Shown: positions 22,980 to 36,931 of the stretch, in pieces
How the letters are laid out: the number at the start of each line of letters is the position of its first letter
Position numbering within the stretch: the first letter of the stretch is position 1
Source of the DNA: Piromyces finnis
Taxonomy: Eukaryota > Neocallimastigomycota > Neocallimastigomycetes > Neocallimastigales > Neocallimastigaceae
Direction of reading: 5' to 3'
Length of the DNA stretch: 64,000 bases
Assembly: GCA_002104945.1 (NCBI GenBank)
Contig: MCFH01000037.1
Location: forward strand, 163,501-227,500
The notes under the pieces: generated by a model
Databases searched by the model: none
What the model was told of the DNA's origin: nothing
What the model saw: the letters and a program-made list of their open reading frames with translations, nothing else
Program-made: the position numbers and the translations under genes

Positions 22980-25900
22980 TTATCTTATTATTGGAGTAAA
23001 CCTTACATTTGGTATTTTTATCCAAATTTGAATATTATCAATTGGTATATTAATTAAATAATCCTGTATTTCGTTATAGTAATGATTAATATATTTATGG
23101 AGAATTTGAAGGGATTCTGGTAGTTGCTTTTTAATAATATCAAGTGTTATTTTGTTAATAACATATTCTGTATAATTTTTTAGAAGGGCTTCTTCAAATG
23201 TTATTGATTTTATACTTTCTAGTTCTTTTTGTATATTATCTGTGAATAAATTATAGTTTTCAGAGAGCTTATTAAAATATTTATATTTTCCTTCCATAGG
23301 TATATTTAATGTTAAGCACTAAAGAAATAAATGTGTAGAGAAATGTATAATTTTTAATATAGAAAAAAAAAAAAATTAAGTAAAATTAATATGTTACAAT
23401 TATTATTTTTCAATGCTAGTGGTGAATTTAACTTTAGTATTATATAAATTAATTATATAAATTGAATATTTACATTAAATATATGACATAAATATTTAAA
23501 AGATTGTAGTATTTTTTCTTTATTATTAATTATATTGACTTCATAAGTTTTAATATAATCTTTTGGATTTTTCAATGCTTGACCGATGAAATATTTAATT
23601 ATGATTTTTGAAATAATCTTATCTCCACCCTTTTGAAATTTATAATTAATTTCTTTATATATTTTTTGCAATAAATAATTAATTCGTCTTCATTTTGATA
23701 ATAAATATAGTAAAGAAAAGTAATTAATAAAGTTAATGGTGTATTACATTTGATAATTGAATTTGATATTAAAATTATTTTATATTTAGAAAAAAATAAA
23801 TAAATAAAAAAAGTTTATAACATACAATGGAATTGATTTAAATATTAATTTAAATCTTTCAAAAAGTTCATTAATTAAGATAGTAAAGTTTTTATAGCCT
23901 TTTTTAATTTTTACTTTTGATATTTCTTTGTACATATCAATCTTTTATATATATTTATAAAAAAAAAGAAGATAATTAATTTTGTGTTTGAAAAAAAATA
24001 ATATTTATGAATTTTTTTATTATATAATTACTTCAAATAAAGAATTTTTCTTAGTTAAACATTTTGTAATGATTGATACAAAGCTTTCTAGATAGCATTT
24101 TCCTTCAAGTCTTAAAAATTCATTTAATAAATTTGATGCAACTGTTTCATTCATAAATACATTATTTATATTATCTTTTTTTATATATTTATTTAAATAA
24201 TATTGAATAGTTAAGACAATAACCTGAATAATAAAATAAATAATCAAACATTATATAAAAATAAGTATTTACCACAATTTTTTATTTCAAATTTTATAGC
24301 TTCTTCCATTAAATAAATAGGATCACTTTCAGCAACAAAAGCATACAATAATGCCTTAGAATTGATTTTAATTTCTTCAGAATTTTTACAAAGATTAAAT
24401 AGATTGAAAACCATTTCAATATTTCGACAGAATATTAGCTAGTGTATAAAAATTTTTATTATAATAAAATAATAAAATAATATGAAATTTATTAAAAGTA
24501 TGGTTTAATAAAATTCTAATAGTATTATTTCATTATATACTAACTTCTTTAAGTTCAAGAGTAATATCTTCTGTATATTTTGTTTTATTAATTTTATCTA
24601 AATCTTTACTAATTTGATTTCTTGATATTGGCTAAATATAATTAATAATGTTTTAATAATAATAAAAATAAAAGTTATTTATTTTATTTTTGATAAATTT
24701 TAATTTTACATCTCTTGGACTAATAAATGATCTTGGGGTTAGTATCCATCCTAATATATTACTAAGATCAAATGACCATGACTTTGCAAAATCTTGCTTT
24801 AATATTTTTGAGAAATGACTCATTAATTTATCCCAAATTTCTATTTATGTAGAAAACATTTTATTTATTAAATTATTATTGTAATTTATATAAATAATTA
24901 AATATAGTTAAATATAATTTTATCATCATCATCATTATTATTTAAGCTTTATATATATATATATATATATATTATATTTATAATATACCTTTTTCCTTAT
25001 CACTAAAATTATTAAATATAGAAACATTATCATAATTTCCATATGTATGGGTAAAATAAGTTTTAAATAATATTACTGGAATGAAATCTTAAAAATTATA
25101 ATTATTAATATATTAGAAGAATATTAAAAATATTTTGTTTTTAATTATTTATTAAAATATATATCAGGACAATGTATATTATAATATGCATACTCTGAGG
25201 ATAGAATCTAATTAAATTTAATAATGTCATTCCACTATAATATAATAAGTAAAAACGTAATATTTTGTTTATATTAATTATGAATACTACTTTTTGGTAT
25301 ATATATATAAATAAATAAAAATGAAAAACATACAATTCGCCAACAGAATATTTTTCCATTTTCTTATTTTTCAATATTCTTTTAACAATTTCTCTACATC
25401 TATTAAGATTACAATCAATATCAAAACAACTTTTAATGCTTCTTATCTCATTTATTCTTTTTTCTCTAAGTATTATTAATTTTTTAATTACTATTAATCG
25501 ATGATCAATTGTAAATTCTTTATGTTCAAAAATTCTCCAGTCTTCGTTTTGCCTATAATAGTTTAGATACGTAAATTACTTTCTTTAGAAGGTAATAATA
25601 TAATATTATAAAAAAAAAATAAAGAAAGTCATAATAATATATAATTATTATTTAAAATAAATAAATTATTTATTTACGCATTATGTAATGAAGATCTTAG
25701 AATATCAGTAATAATTTCAAGGGAATCTAAAAATAGCTCTTCTTTTTCTATTTTACAAGTAAAGTAATTAAAATAATGTTATTTATTCAATATTTTTTAA
25801 ATTTTTATATGACAAATATTATTTTTTATAATATATATATATTATTGTATATTATTGTATATATAATATACCCTTTTCTTCAGGTAATAATTCAAATTTA

Positions 25901-28352
25901 TTTAAATTTAGTGTATTAATTTTTAATGGTATATCATTTTTAATATTAATTTCATTTGAATTAATATTTTCTTTGTATCTTTGTTGATGTTTTACTTCAA
26001 AACGTATTGGTGATTCAATAATTTTGGATTGCTCTTTATTTATTAATATATCAGTTGATGTTAAAGGTTTTTCTTTTGTATTTAATGGTTTGATCATGTT
26101 TTCTTCTTCTACATTTAAAATTAACTTCTTTGCTATAATTTTGTTTTTGAATTCATTAACTTTAGTGAATGCATTTAATATATTTTGTTGATTATCTACA
26201 TTTAATAATTTTTCTTGTCGTTTTTCTTGAAGTAAATCAGATGAATCTTTATTTGAAATATTTGAATTAATTTCATTTTCATTATTATTTAAATCAATTG
26301 GATCATTTTCTTTTTTTAAATTGAGAGTATTATTTATCAATAAATTAGAACTGAATAAATTTTTTAGTATATTGAGATTGCTATTAATATTATCTTTGTC
26401 TGAATATATTAATTGTAATAATAATAAAAACATAATTATTAATAAAAATAAAAATTTAATTATATTATGCATATAAATAACAGGATTTAGAAGAGTTATA
26501 TTTACTTTTTATGGATGTAGAAAATCCCTATATTAATAATAATAATGGTATATTTGAATTTTTTATGTTAATAATTATATAGAATATAATATAATGTATA
26601 TTAATTATTACCTTTGAGTTTTTTTTATTATCAAGCTTATATAATAAACTATTATTTATATTAGGTTTACTATTAATATTTGTATTATGTAAATGATGCT
26701 TATTATGATTATCATGTAAACGTAATGGCTCAGTTGTTGTTATTTCTGAAATAGTTAAATCTTTTATGATTTTTGGTTTAAAGGTTTGTGGAACGAAATT
26801 AGTATCAGGTTGATTTTCTTTATCAATTTTTTCAGTTTCTAATTCATAATTACTATTATCAAGTAATAACGAAGTTTCTTCACCATTATGTGTATTATAA
26901 CTATCTTGCATAATTTCTGATTTTGATAACTTATTGCTTTGCTCTTTCTCATATAAATCATCATTTATTGTATACTTTGGATTATTATCTTCTATATCAT
27001 TTTTATTGTCTATTATTTCATTTATTCTATGAAATTCAATATTCTGGTTATTTTCATTTTTCTCATTAAAAAGGAAATCCTCATCTAGATTTTCATAAGA
27101 GATTTTATTATCATTTTGCAATTTATTTTCAAATTGATCCAGGGAAATGTTTTTGTTTAAATCTTGATTATTAATACTATCATCATTAATTGATATTTTA
27201 TTTTCATTTTCTTCACTTCTTATTTTATGATTATCTATATTTTTATCTTCTGGTATTTTTAATTCAATCATTATATCATCGCAATCCTCATTAAGTGAGA
27301 GTAATTCATTAGATCTTTTTATCATTAAATCGTTTTTTAAGTTATCATTATTGCTTTTTTCATTTTCATTATTATTTTCTTTTTCTGTTTTAACATTAGT
27401 TTTTATAGAAATTGAAAATATATTATCATTATTGTTATTATTGCTATTATTATATAATGGTAATTTTTCTGTATTAACATTTGGTGTATTAAAGATAGAG
27501 GCAGATATATCTGTATTATTGATGCCATTACTAATATTTATATCTGGGGTATCATTACATGAAATTGTATTATTATCAATAGTATATGACAAACCTTTGT
27601 ATGATGTGTTTTTATTTTTAGATAAATTTTTGTTAGTAGGCGTATTATATGAATATTTACTACTAATATTTATAGATGAATTTAATTTTGGTGTATGATA
27701 TAACTCATTATTGTCTGGAAAATTATTTAAGTATTTATATTGCGGTGATACGGAACAATCATAATTAATATTATCATCATCATTACTTTTTACTGATTTA
27801 TTTTTTTCATAACTACTTATATTTTCACTTTTATTTATTGATATATTCTAAATATAAATAAATAAATAAATATTAAATATAAATTAGTAATAAAAGATAT
27901 TATTATTATATATTATCATATTTACATATTTATATAATAATAATAATAATAATATATATATATAATCCAATATTTACAATTGAGGAATCTTTTTTTTGTT
28001 TTTGAATATAAGAACTTTCATCAGAAATTAATTCAGAAATAACTCTTTCATGAATTTTATAGGTATTTTCTTCATTATCATATTCTTGTTTATTATTAAT
28101 ATTATTTTTGTTGATTTCATTTGTACACTCTGTTGATGTTTTATTAGTGGGTGTGCTTTTAAATTCGTTATTTCTAAATTTATTCATTTCATTTAATGTA
28201 AATGAATCTATATTATGTATTGTACTATCAATATTATTTTTATTAATTTCATTAGTATATTCTGTTGCTATTTTAATTTCATTATTTTTATTGATTAATG
28301 GTGAATTCATGTTATTAACTTCACTAATATATTCTGTTGCCATTTTAATTTC

Positions 28353-28431
<79 letters not shown>

Positions 28432-30339
28432 GTAGTAGTAGTAGTTGAAAATAGATTTATATTATTAACATCATCATTATCATTATCATTATCAGCTGAA
28501 AATAATTTCATATTATTAATCTTATTAATATGTTCTGTTGCAATTTTAATTTCATTATTTTTGTTAATTATAGATGAGCTCATATCATAGCTATTATCAA
28601 CAACATTTTTGTCAATTCTATTAATAAGTTCCTCAGTTATTTTAATTTCATTATTTTTATCAACTAATAATGAATTTACTTCATATTTATCGTTACTTTG
28701 TTTTGATTCAACCTGATATTCGTTTTTTAAAATCATACTGTTTTTTTCATTTGTAAAATTAATATTTGTTTTATTACCAAACAAATTATTATTGGTAAAA
28801 TTATTATAAACATCATTATGCATGTTAGTATTATTCATATTATTTATATTTTCATTAAGCTGTTTTATTTCATCGCATTTATTTATATCATGCTTATTAT
28901 TTATATCATATAAATTATTTTCACTTATTATTTCATTGTTATTACTATTTATATGCTTATCTCTAGTTTCCAAAGAATTTGTTTTATTATCATTTCCATT
29001 TTCATGAAAATTTTTACTTTTATATATTTCATCATTAATTATTATATTATCTATTTTACTAGAATAATCCTTTTTCATACTCTTTTTTAGTTCATTCGTG
29101 TTAAATTCTTCAGAACTAACAAATACTTTTTCATTTGATTTATTATTATAAGAATTAGTTTTGAAATTACTATTATTATTTCTAATGTAATTATTTTCAA
29201 TATTTATTTTATTATAAATATTATCTTTCATTGTATTAATATTTCTTTTTCCATTTTCTATATTATTATAAATATCTTTATTTTCAATGACATTGTTTAT
29301 AGGATCGTAATTATTAAAATCTCCAGCTGTAATATCAATTCTAATATCATTAGTGTTACTGCTATTATATTGATTATATTTTTTTTCAGGGATATATTTA
29401 TTATTATTTTGATAATTGTATGAAGGTATTGGATTATTATTATTACAAGTATAATATGGTTCATGGCGATGATGATAATACTGATATGGATTGATATACA
29501 TATTTATTGAACCATTATAATTATTTGGATAATTATTCATTTCAGCACTATTTCTTTCAATATTTCTATAATCTTCACTATTACTTTTAGTATAGTAATC
29601 TTCATAATTTTGTGCATTTCTTTGTGTATAATTGACATTTTGATTAAAGTCTCTATTAGAATTGGTATTATAATTATTATATATATCAGATGATATTGTA
29701 TTTGGTTCTGATAAATGTATTGGATATAAATCTTGATCATATTCAGTATTAATGTTTTTTAAATTATAAAGTGGTGAATAACTTATATTATAGTTTGGTG
29801 AGCATTGATATCTGTTATCATAATCAAAATTTGTAGAATCATAATCAATATAATAACTATTATTTCTTTTTGAATCATAAGAGAATTTTCTATTAGTTTC
29901 ATTTCTGTTGTTACTTAAATTGCTTTTTATAATACGATGATTTCTGCAATTTTTAGTATCTCTTTGTTGCTCTTTATTTTTAAGAGCATATTCGTGAAAT
30001 TTTTGACGGTAAGAATTATAATCATTGCGATTTTCAAATTTATATGAATTATATATTTTTGGACTATGATTATTATAATCTTTATTTAAGAACATTGATG
30101 AATTGGTGTATTCTCTTGAATTTCGGATTCTTGTAGATTTTCTTCTCCTTTCATTCAATTTATCAATCATGTCATCAATATCCTTTTTATAATAATAAAA
30201 ATGTTATATTATGAAATTAAATTAATATATATAATGTGCTATTTAATATTAAACGATATTTTATAAATACTTTTATAAATGAGCTGTTTTTTGAGTACGT
30301 ATTTGAATAGTCAAAATTCTCAATATTATGCATATTCAT
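22980..30339 (-). CDS. Very long Asn-rich protein with a degenerate Ras-GAP domain
   Basis: About 1,911 residues from 16 exons: 30271-30339, 27978-30182, 26612-27847, 26506-26527, 25872-26399, 25678-25747, 25334-25552, 25194-25234, 24989-25087, 24710-24840, 24545-24631, 24273-24438, 24032-24223, 23826-23941, 23474-23687 and 22980-23318. Residues 1-1350 are Asn/Ser/Lys-rich, with a poly-Asn run and a degenerate repeat. The C-terminal 550 residues carry the Ras-GAP fold: ALLYAFVAESDPIYLMEEAI, then NVFMNETVASNLLNEFLRLE and GKCYLESFV (family: LFRxNSLATKAMDEFLKLVG then YL), an FEIDMYKE block like CEIDP, and KYFIGQALKNP where the family has RFINPAIVSP. The arginine finger position is Met (24152-24154) and the second conserved Arg is Lys (23594-23596), so catalysis is doubtful. 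The junction 24273/24223 does not keep frame as read; all others do. Ras-family partner unknown. Confidence 0.75.
28100..28665 (-). repeat. Five degenerate copies of a ~22-residue coding repeat
   Basis: Within the Asn-rich region of the Ras-GAP-like protein a unit of the form NKNNEIKIATEYTNEINKNN recurs: DKNNEIKITEELINRIDKN (about 28605-28665), INKNNEIKIATEHINKINN (about 28510-28570), TEIKMATEYISEVNN (about 28310-28355), INKNNEIKIATEYTNEINKN (about 28235-28300) and NKTSTECTNEINKNN (about 28100-28145). Spacing is irregular, with the poly-Asn run sitting between copies 2 and 3. These are short linear repeats that may be binding motifs or simple slippage products. Confidence 0.7.
28353..28430 (-). 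repeat. Coding (AAT)n run: poly-Asn
   Basis: About 26 uninterrupted AAT codons (ATT/TTA on the plus strand) inside exon 2 of the Ras-GAP-like gene, preceded in the protein by five Thr codons. The reading frame is open on both sides. Such runs are length-variable by slippage. Confidence 0.9.
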
Positions 30340-31440
<1,101 letters not shown>

Positions 31441-33338
31441 TTATTCAGTTTTTTCTTGCTTAGTTTCTGGTTCACCTTCTGGAGCATCTTCAGCCTTACG
31501 TTTGTTATTACGTTTGAATTTACCACCGCTTCTTCTTCTCATTTTTTGACGGAATTCAAGGTAAGCCTTTAATAAAGCTTCCTTTTCTTCATCTATAAAT
31601 TGTAAAATTATATAAATAATTATTATTATTTATATTAATATTTGTTATTTGATAAATATTTATTTTATATCCTATTTTATATTTACCAGTAGAAACTTGA
31701 GAAGTAACTTCGACTTCAGTATCAGTAATTTTTTGATTATTAATCTTTTCATTTATAGCAGCGGCATCAGTTTCGTCAAAGAAAGCACCACCAGTAGTGC
31801 TATTATTAACATAGTTAACCCAGGTAAGATTACCCTTGGAAGCAAGGAAAGTCTATTAAAAAATAAAATTTATTTTAGTAACAATAGTTAAATATTTATT
31901 ATAAAATTATATTAATATTTTATTTATATTAACCTTAAGAGCACTGAAAGCAGTAGCAGTACTAAGTTTGAATGAGATAACAGCACTTTCGTTGAATTTC
32001 TTAGTATCATTCTTAATAATTTCTTCTTCTTCTTCCTTATTCTTCTTTTCAATGGCCTTCCATTCTTCCTTTTCTTCTTCTGAAACAAGAGATGGTAAGT
32101 ATGAAAGTTGACGAGTTAATCTTTTCTTTTGCTTTAATCCTGGGAATTCACTCCTAATTATATTAAGTATTACAAATATTTTAGAGTGTTTATTTTATAA
32201 TTTTTGTAAAAACAAAATATTGGTTACATAATCGAATTGCTATATTTAATATATTCAGAATATTTACTTTTTCATAATGTTGATTTCAACTTCGTTGAAT
32301 GGAAGTTTCTTGGATAAAATAGTTTCAACATCTTCTTTAGTTTTTAATTCAACAAAGGCTTCACCCTTTAATAATTATTAATTATAAAATTTAAAATTTT
32401 TAAAATCAACAAAAAAAGGCTTATTTATAATTTATTAATTACTTTGAAAGTACGGTTCTTGTTTCTAAAAGCATTAATGTGAACAGCTTCAATTTCATAT
32501 TTAGTTAAGTATTCTTCAATAGCTTCAACAGGTTTGCTGACTGAAGTTGGAATACCTTGCTGTTATTATAATAAAAGTTAAAAATTAATTTCATTATTTT
32601 TTTATATAATAAATAAAATAAACATTTATTATCATTTTCTTCGCATAATGTTTGTTATTATTTAATGTTATTAATATAAAATATAACTTACAATATAGAT
32701 ACTTCTTTCAATAGTTTCATCAGATTTTGGCTTAATTTGAGTCTTTCTTCTGATTTGAGTACCGTTTTCATTTAATTCTAATAATTCGACGGATTTTTTG
32801 ACAGCATTTTTAATAACTTCTGGATCAGTGGTTAAAGACTTTAATCTGTTGAATCTAAGTAAAACTTCAATGTCAACCCCTATTGATTTTATAATGTGTT
32901 TTATTTATCCATTTTAATTAAAAATTTTAAATAAAGGGTTATAAATATTTTAGAATTTTATTTTAATTAAGATATTCATATTTAATTATCTATTTAATTG
33001 TTCTTTTTTTCTATATCTTTTCTACATATTATTGTCATTATCAATATCATTATTATACTTTTTTTTTTTTTTTTGTAAAAGGTGAAATAAATACTAACAT
33101 CCTTGTGGGTCACTGTTAACAGTTTCCCATAAGAACTTGTCTTTTGGGAGATTAGCATCAGAGAAGTAGTACTTTTTAATTATAAATATAATATAAATAT
33201 AAAATAATATAAAAAATATTAATAATCTTATATTAACATTTTAAAGAATTATTATCATTATTAAATATTTATAAAAATTCGAGAATTGATAAAACAAATA
33301 TATACTTCAATTTGTTTTAAAATTTTAGCTTCAGTCAT
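31441..33338 (-). CDS. LHP1: La protein (Lhp1/SSB-type RNA chaperone)
   Basis: La binds the UUU-OH tails of new RNA polymerase III transcripts and protects pre-tRNAs and other small RNAs in the nucleus. Eight exons join in frame: 33306-33338, 33099-33171, 32692-32879, 32443-32559, 32268-32365, 31934-32153, 31687-31852 and 31441-31592, giving 348 residues. The La motif fills residues 1-85: MTEAKILKQIE, YYFSDANLPKDKFLWE and VDIEVLLRFNRLKSLT, with the conserved aromatic and Asp residues of the UUU pocket. A first RRM follows (about 105-190; SIYIQQGIP, NKNRTFKGEAFVELKT). After a charged linker comes a second, atypical RRM-like part (FSALKTFLASKGNLTWVNYV). The end is basic (KMRRRSGGKFKRNNKRK), a likely nuclear localisation signal. 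Length and order fit fungal and animal La proteins. Codon use is G+C-richer than neighbours, in line with high expression. Confidence 0.95.
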
Positions 33339-33978
33339 TTTGTATATTATGATAAAAATAATGAGAAGAGCAAATTTTTTATAAAAAAAAAAAAATTAAT
33401 AGTATTTTTTTGATCTACCAATCTTTGGTTAGTATATTTATATTGAATAATATATTTTAAGTATATTATAATATATTAAATATTTGAAATAAAACTTTAT
33501 TTATATTACATTTTATATGGTTAAATTAAATAATATTAATAAAAGAATATTTTTATTAACATTTTATATATTAAATTTTTGTCGAAATGTGAATTAATTA
33601 TGATATTTATGTTATTTTATTTTCTGTTATTACTATTATTATTATTATTATTATTATTATTTTTAAATATGATATATATTTATATATATTTGAAAAAAAA
33701 TTATCATATATCATATATAATGTAATGAAAATTACAGTTAAAAAGAATTTATTAAAACTATTTAAGATGATATAACATATAATTGATAAAGCATTATTTA
33801 AATTTTAGATAAGATGAAGTATGTTATTTAAGTTCAAAAAATAAAAAAAAAAAAATAAAAAGAAAAAATAAATATAATTAAAAAAAATATTAATAAATAA
33901 AGGAAATAAATAATAATAATAAAAAAAAAATCTCAGATATAAGATTATTTTTCGTTGTTAAAAGAAAAAACACTTTGA
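33339..33978. other. Intergenic DNA
   Basis: 640 bp of AT-rich spacer between two leftward genes. It holds the La promoter and the 3' end of the sirtuin gene, with TTA repeats near 33631-33660. No gene is supported. Confidence 0.6.
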
Positions 33979-34168
33979 TTAATTTGATGATGATGATACA
34001 TCACTGTTGCCATTTTTGTTATTAGAAATACTATTATCTTGATTATTACTTGAATTTTGTGTGGTATTTGATTCATTAATTATATTATTGCGATTTAATT
34101 CATTGTTATCAATTTCAATAACAAATGTTCTATTATTATTTTCGGGATTATATTGATTATTTAAATTT

Positions 34169-34200
<32 letters not shown>

Positions 34201-35146
34201 GCTATTATAAGCATCATCATTGAAATCATCTCTATCACTGTCACTATCTATTCCAGCAAATAATGCACTTAATAGAGAAATCTTGGATGTTTTCTTTTCA
34301 TTGTATCTAGCGCCTTCAAATAAATAAACTGAAGGTTTAGCAAGGGTATATTTAAGTTCTTCATTTTTATTAATTTTTACATCGCTGATTTCCCACTCAC
34401 ATCTTCTACACAATTCTTTGATAATATCATCACTATAACCCAATAATTGAACATCAAATGGAGGAACGTGCGTTAGAGATTCTAGATTAATTAATATTTG
34501 AGGAATATGATGAGGTATTTTTCCTTTTTTTTTTTTTAAGTCGCATATTATCAAATTGAAAGATTATTTTTTTATATATAATTATATTAAAACATAATAA
34601 TTAATACATTTATATATACTTTTAAAAATTATTACTATAAAAAATATTATATATGTAAATTACCTATTATATCAGCAACGGGACTAACTTTTAGAGATGA
34701 ACCCATAACAATTAATAAATCACATTTTTCTCTATCTTTTTGGAAATATTTTCCAAACTCATCAGGTAACTTTTCACCGAAGAATACAATATTTGGCTAT
34801 TTTAGATGAAATATTACAATTTATTATAATATTAAAATCAATTTAATAATTTAATATTTTATTTAATGCTATCTCAATTAACTACAAACCTTAAGTACAG
34901 CATCATCTAAATCTTTTGGGCAAACAGGACATATAGGTACTTCCTATTTTATTACATATTAAATATTATTAATAATAGTTTATATTTATTTTTAAGTAAT
35001 ATGCTATTTTTATTTCAATAATACAATATAAACCTTTTTAAAGATAGCTTCTTCGATACTGCTTCCTGGAACTTTATAACCGCATCTAATACATGATGCA
35101 TAAGCAAATGATCCTATTGTGAGTAAAATTGATAAGAAACTTAAAT

Positions 35147-35193
<47 letters not shown>

Positions 35194-36662
35194 AAAAGTA
35201 ATATTAACTTACCATGACATTGAACCATTTTTGTAATTCCTGCTTTTTGTTCTAAAGTGTCAATATTTTGTGTATAATTTCTTAATAATTTACCTTTATC
35301 TTCAAGTAACTTTATAAATTTATGGGAAGGTGATGGTTCATAATTACTTGGATATAATTCCTTTTAAAACATTATTTTAAAGAAAAAAATTATTAAGATA
35401 TTTCCTATCATTTAATATTTGGATAAATATATAATAAATATATACATGTGCAAAAGAGTAAAAAGTTTGGGGACAAATTCTAAAATACTCCATATCAAAC
35501 ATCTGCTGTGGTTCATCCAAATCAAATTCATCTAACCGTGAATATACACCATTTTCGGATCTAAAATCAGGAATACCACAAGAAACAGAAACCTATAAAA
35601 GAATTTTTTTTTTTAAATTATTTTTACAATAAGAAAACAATAGAATAATTAGTTAAACAATTATTATAAATATTCACTTATTTGTTTACTTACTCCTGCA
35701 CCAGTTAAAACTATTATATTATTAGATTTCTTTATTAATTCAACAACATCCTATTTTTAAATTTAAATCAAATTTATGTTTTTTTTTTTTTTAAGTAAGA
35801 GCATGAATAAAAACTAAAAATACTAATTAAAAATGCTGCTAAAAAAATAATTACTTCGATAGTATTAACAGTTTTAAGTTTTTGACGTCTTCTATTATAT
35901 CTAGCCATAATAATTCTTAATAATGGTATTAATTGAAAGTTTTTATAACCATCAAGTGATGGTGGTATTTCTACATCAAATAATGAAATTAGAGATCTTG
36001 CTGAATAATAACCATATTTCATCATAAAAGCATCAAATCCTAATATAATAATTTATTAAGGGTGGAACTTATAAGTCTTATTAAACTTTTTTTTTTTTTT
36101 TCTTTTTTTTTTTAAAATTACCTAATTCATGAGCTTCACTTCTCATTTTCTCTTTTGTTTCTTCATCAAATTCATGAACCTCTTCCTTTTCTATTTCCTC
36201 TTCACTTTCTGAATTATCATTTTCACTTTCTTCCTCCTCTTCTTCTTCTTCACTTTCATTTCCAATAATATCTATTTGATCATCTGAATTAGCATTATGA
36301 GTGGCGTTTATTATTTCAACTTCACTACTGTTATCATCCTCTATTATTTTTATTTCATGATTCTTTTTTTCTTCTTCATTTATATGTTTTCCTACATTAA
36401 CATTATCATCCATATCTTTTTTATCTCCCGGTTCGGTTTTGTTTGAATTATTTTTTGTAAAATTAAAATCAAATTCGAAATTACATTTATATTCGTTTTT
36501 TGGACCGTTAATATTTGGATTATTTATTTCTCTATTAAAAATTTCGTTTTCTGGCTTAGCAAATGAATTGTCTATATAATTACTACTATAATTCATAAAA
36601 TTGCGTTGTCTTTTACGTGGTGGCAAATTTTCATCAGTTAATTGAAGAGGTCTTGTGCTCAT
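33979..36662 (-). CDS. Sir2-family NAD-dependent protein deacetylase (class I type)
   Basis: Sirtuins remove acetyl groups from lysines using NAD+. Nine exons: 36122-36662, 35855-36039, 35694-35750, 35446-35592, 35213-35360, 35034-35113, 34890-34943, 34664-34796 and 33979-34523, giving 629 residues. Residues 1-180 carry a basic NLS-like PPRKRQR and an acidic Glu-rich stretch. The catalytic core (about 245-460) has [30 protein letters not shown], the catalytic His in [11 protein letters not shown], two zinc Cys pairs (CIRC and CPVC), the [11 protein letters not shown] loop and [14 protein letters not shown]. After INLESL the C-terminus is Ser/Asp-rich with a poly-Asn run. The order SIR2 core with acidic N-terminal extension resembles SIRT1/Sir2/Hst1 nuclear enzymes. 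All catalytic residues are present. Substrate is not shown by the sequence; histone and silencing roles are inference. Confidence 0.93.
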
Positions 36663-36708
36663 TATTTATATTATATATTTCTTTGTTTCTTTATTAAATT
36701 ACAATGTT

Positions 36709-36746
<38 letters not shown>

Positions 36747-36889
36747 TTTTCTAAAAAAAAAATTTATATAAAATAGGAAAATAGGATTAAAATTAAATAT
36801 AAGTTTATGTTTATTTTTTGTTTGATTTCTTTTCTTTTCTTTTCTTTTCTTTTCTTTTCTTTTCTTTTCTTTTCTTTTCTTTCTTTCTT

Positions 36890-36931
<42 letters not shown>

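Noticed and set aside
26400-26472. Hydrophobic leader that looks like a signal peptide
   Set aside because: It is intron sequence; the real exon starts at 26399 after a TTCAG acceptor, in phase with a 22-nt microexon.
27351-27698. 115-codon hydrophobic frame on the plus strand
   Set aside because: Antisense of the Asn/Ser-rich exon 3 of the Ras-GAP-like gene.
28108-28590. Leu/Ile/Ser-rich frame on the plus strand
   Set aside because: It is the antisense reading of the poly-Asn and repeat region of the Ras-GAP-like exon 2.
31649-31891. 80-codon frame on the plus strand
   Set aside because: Antisense of a La exon and its introns.
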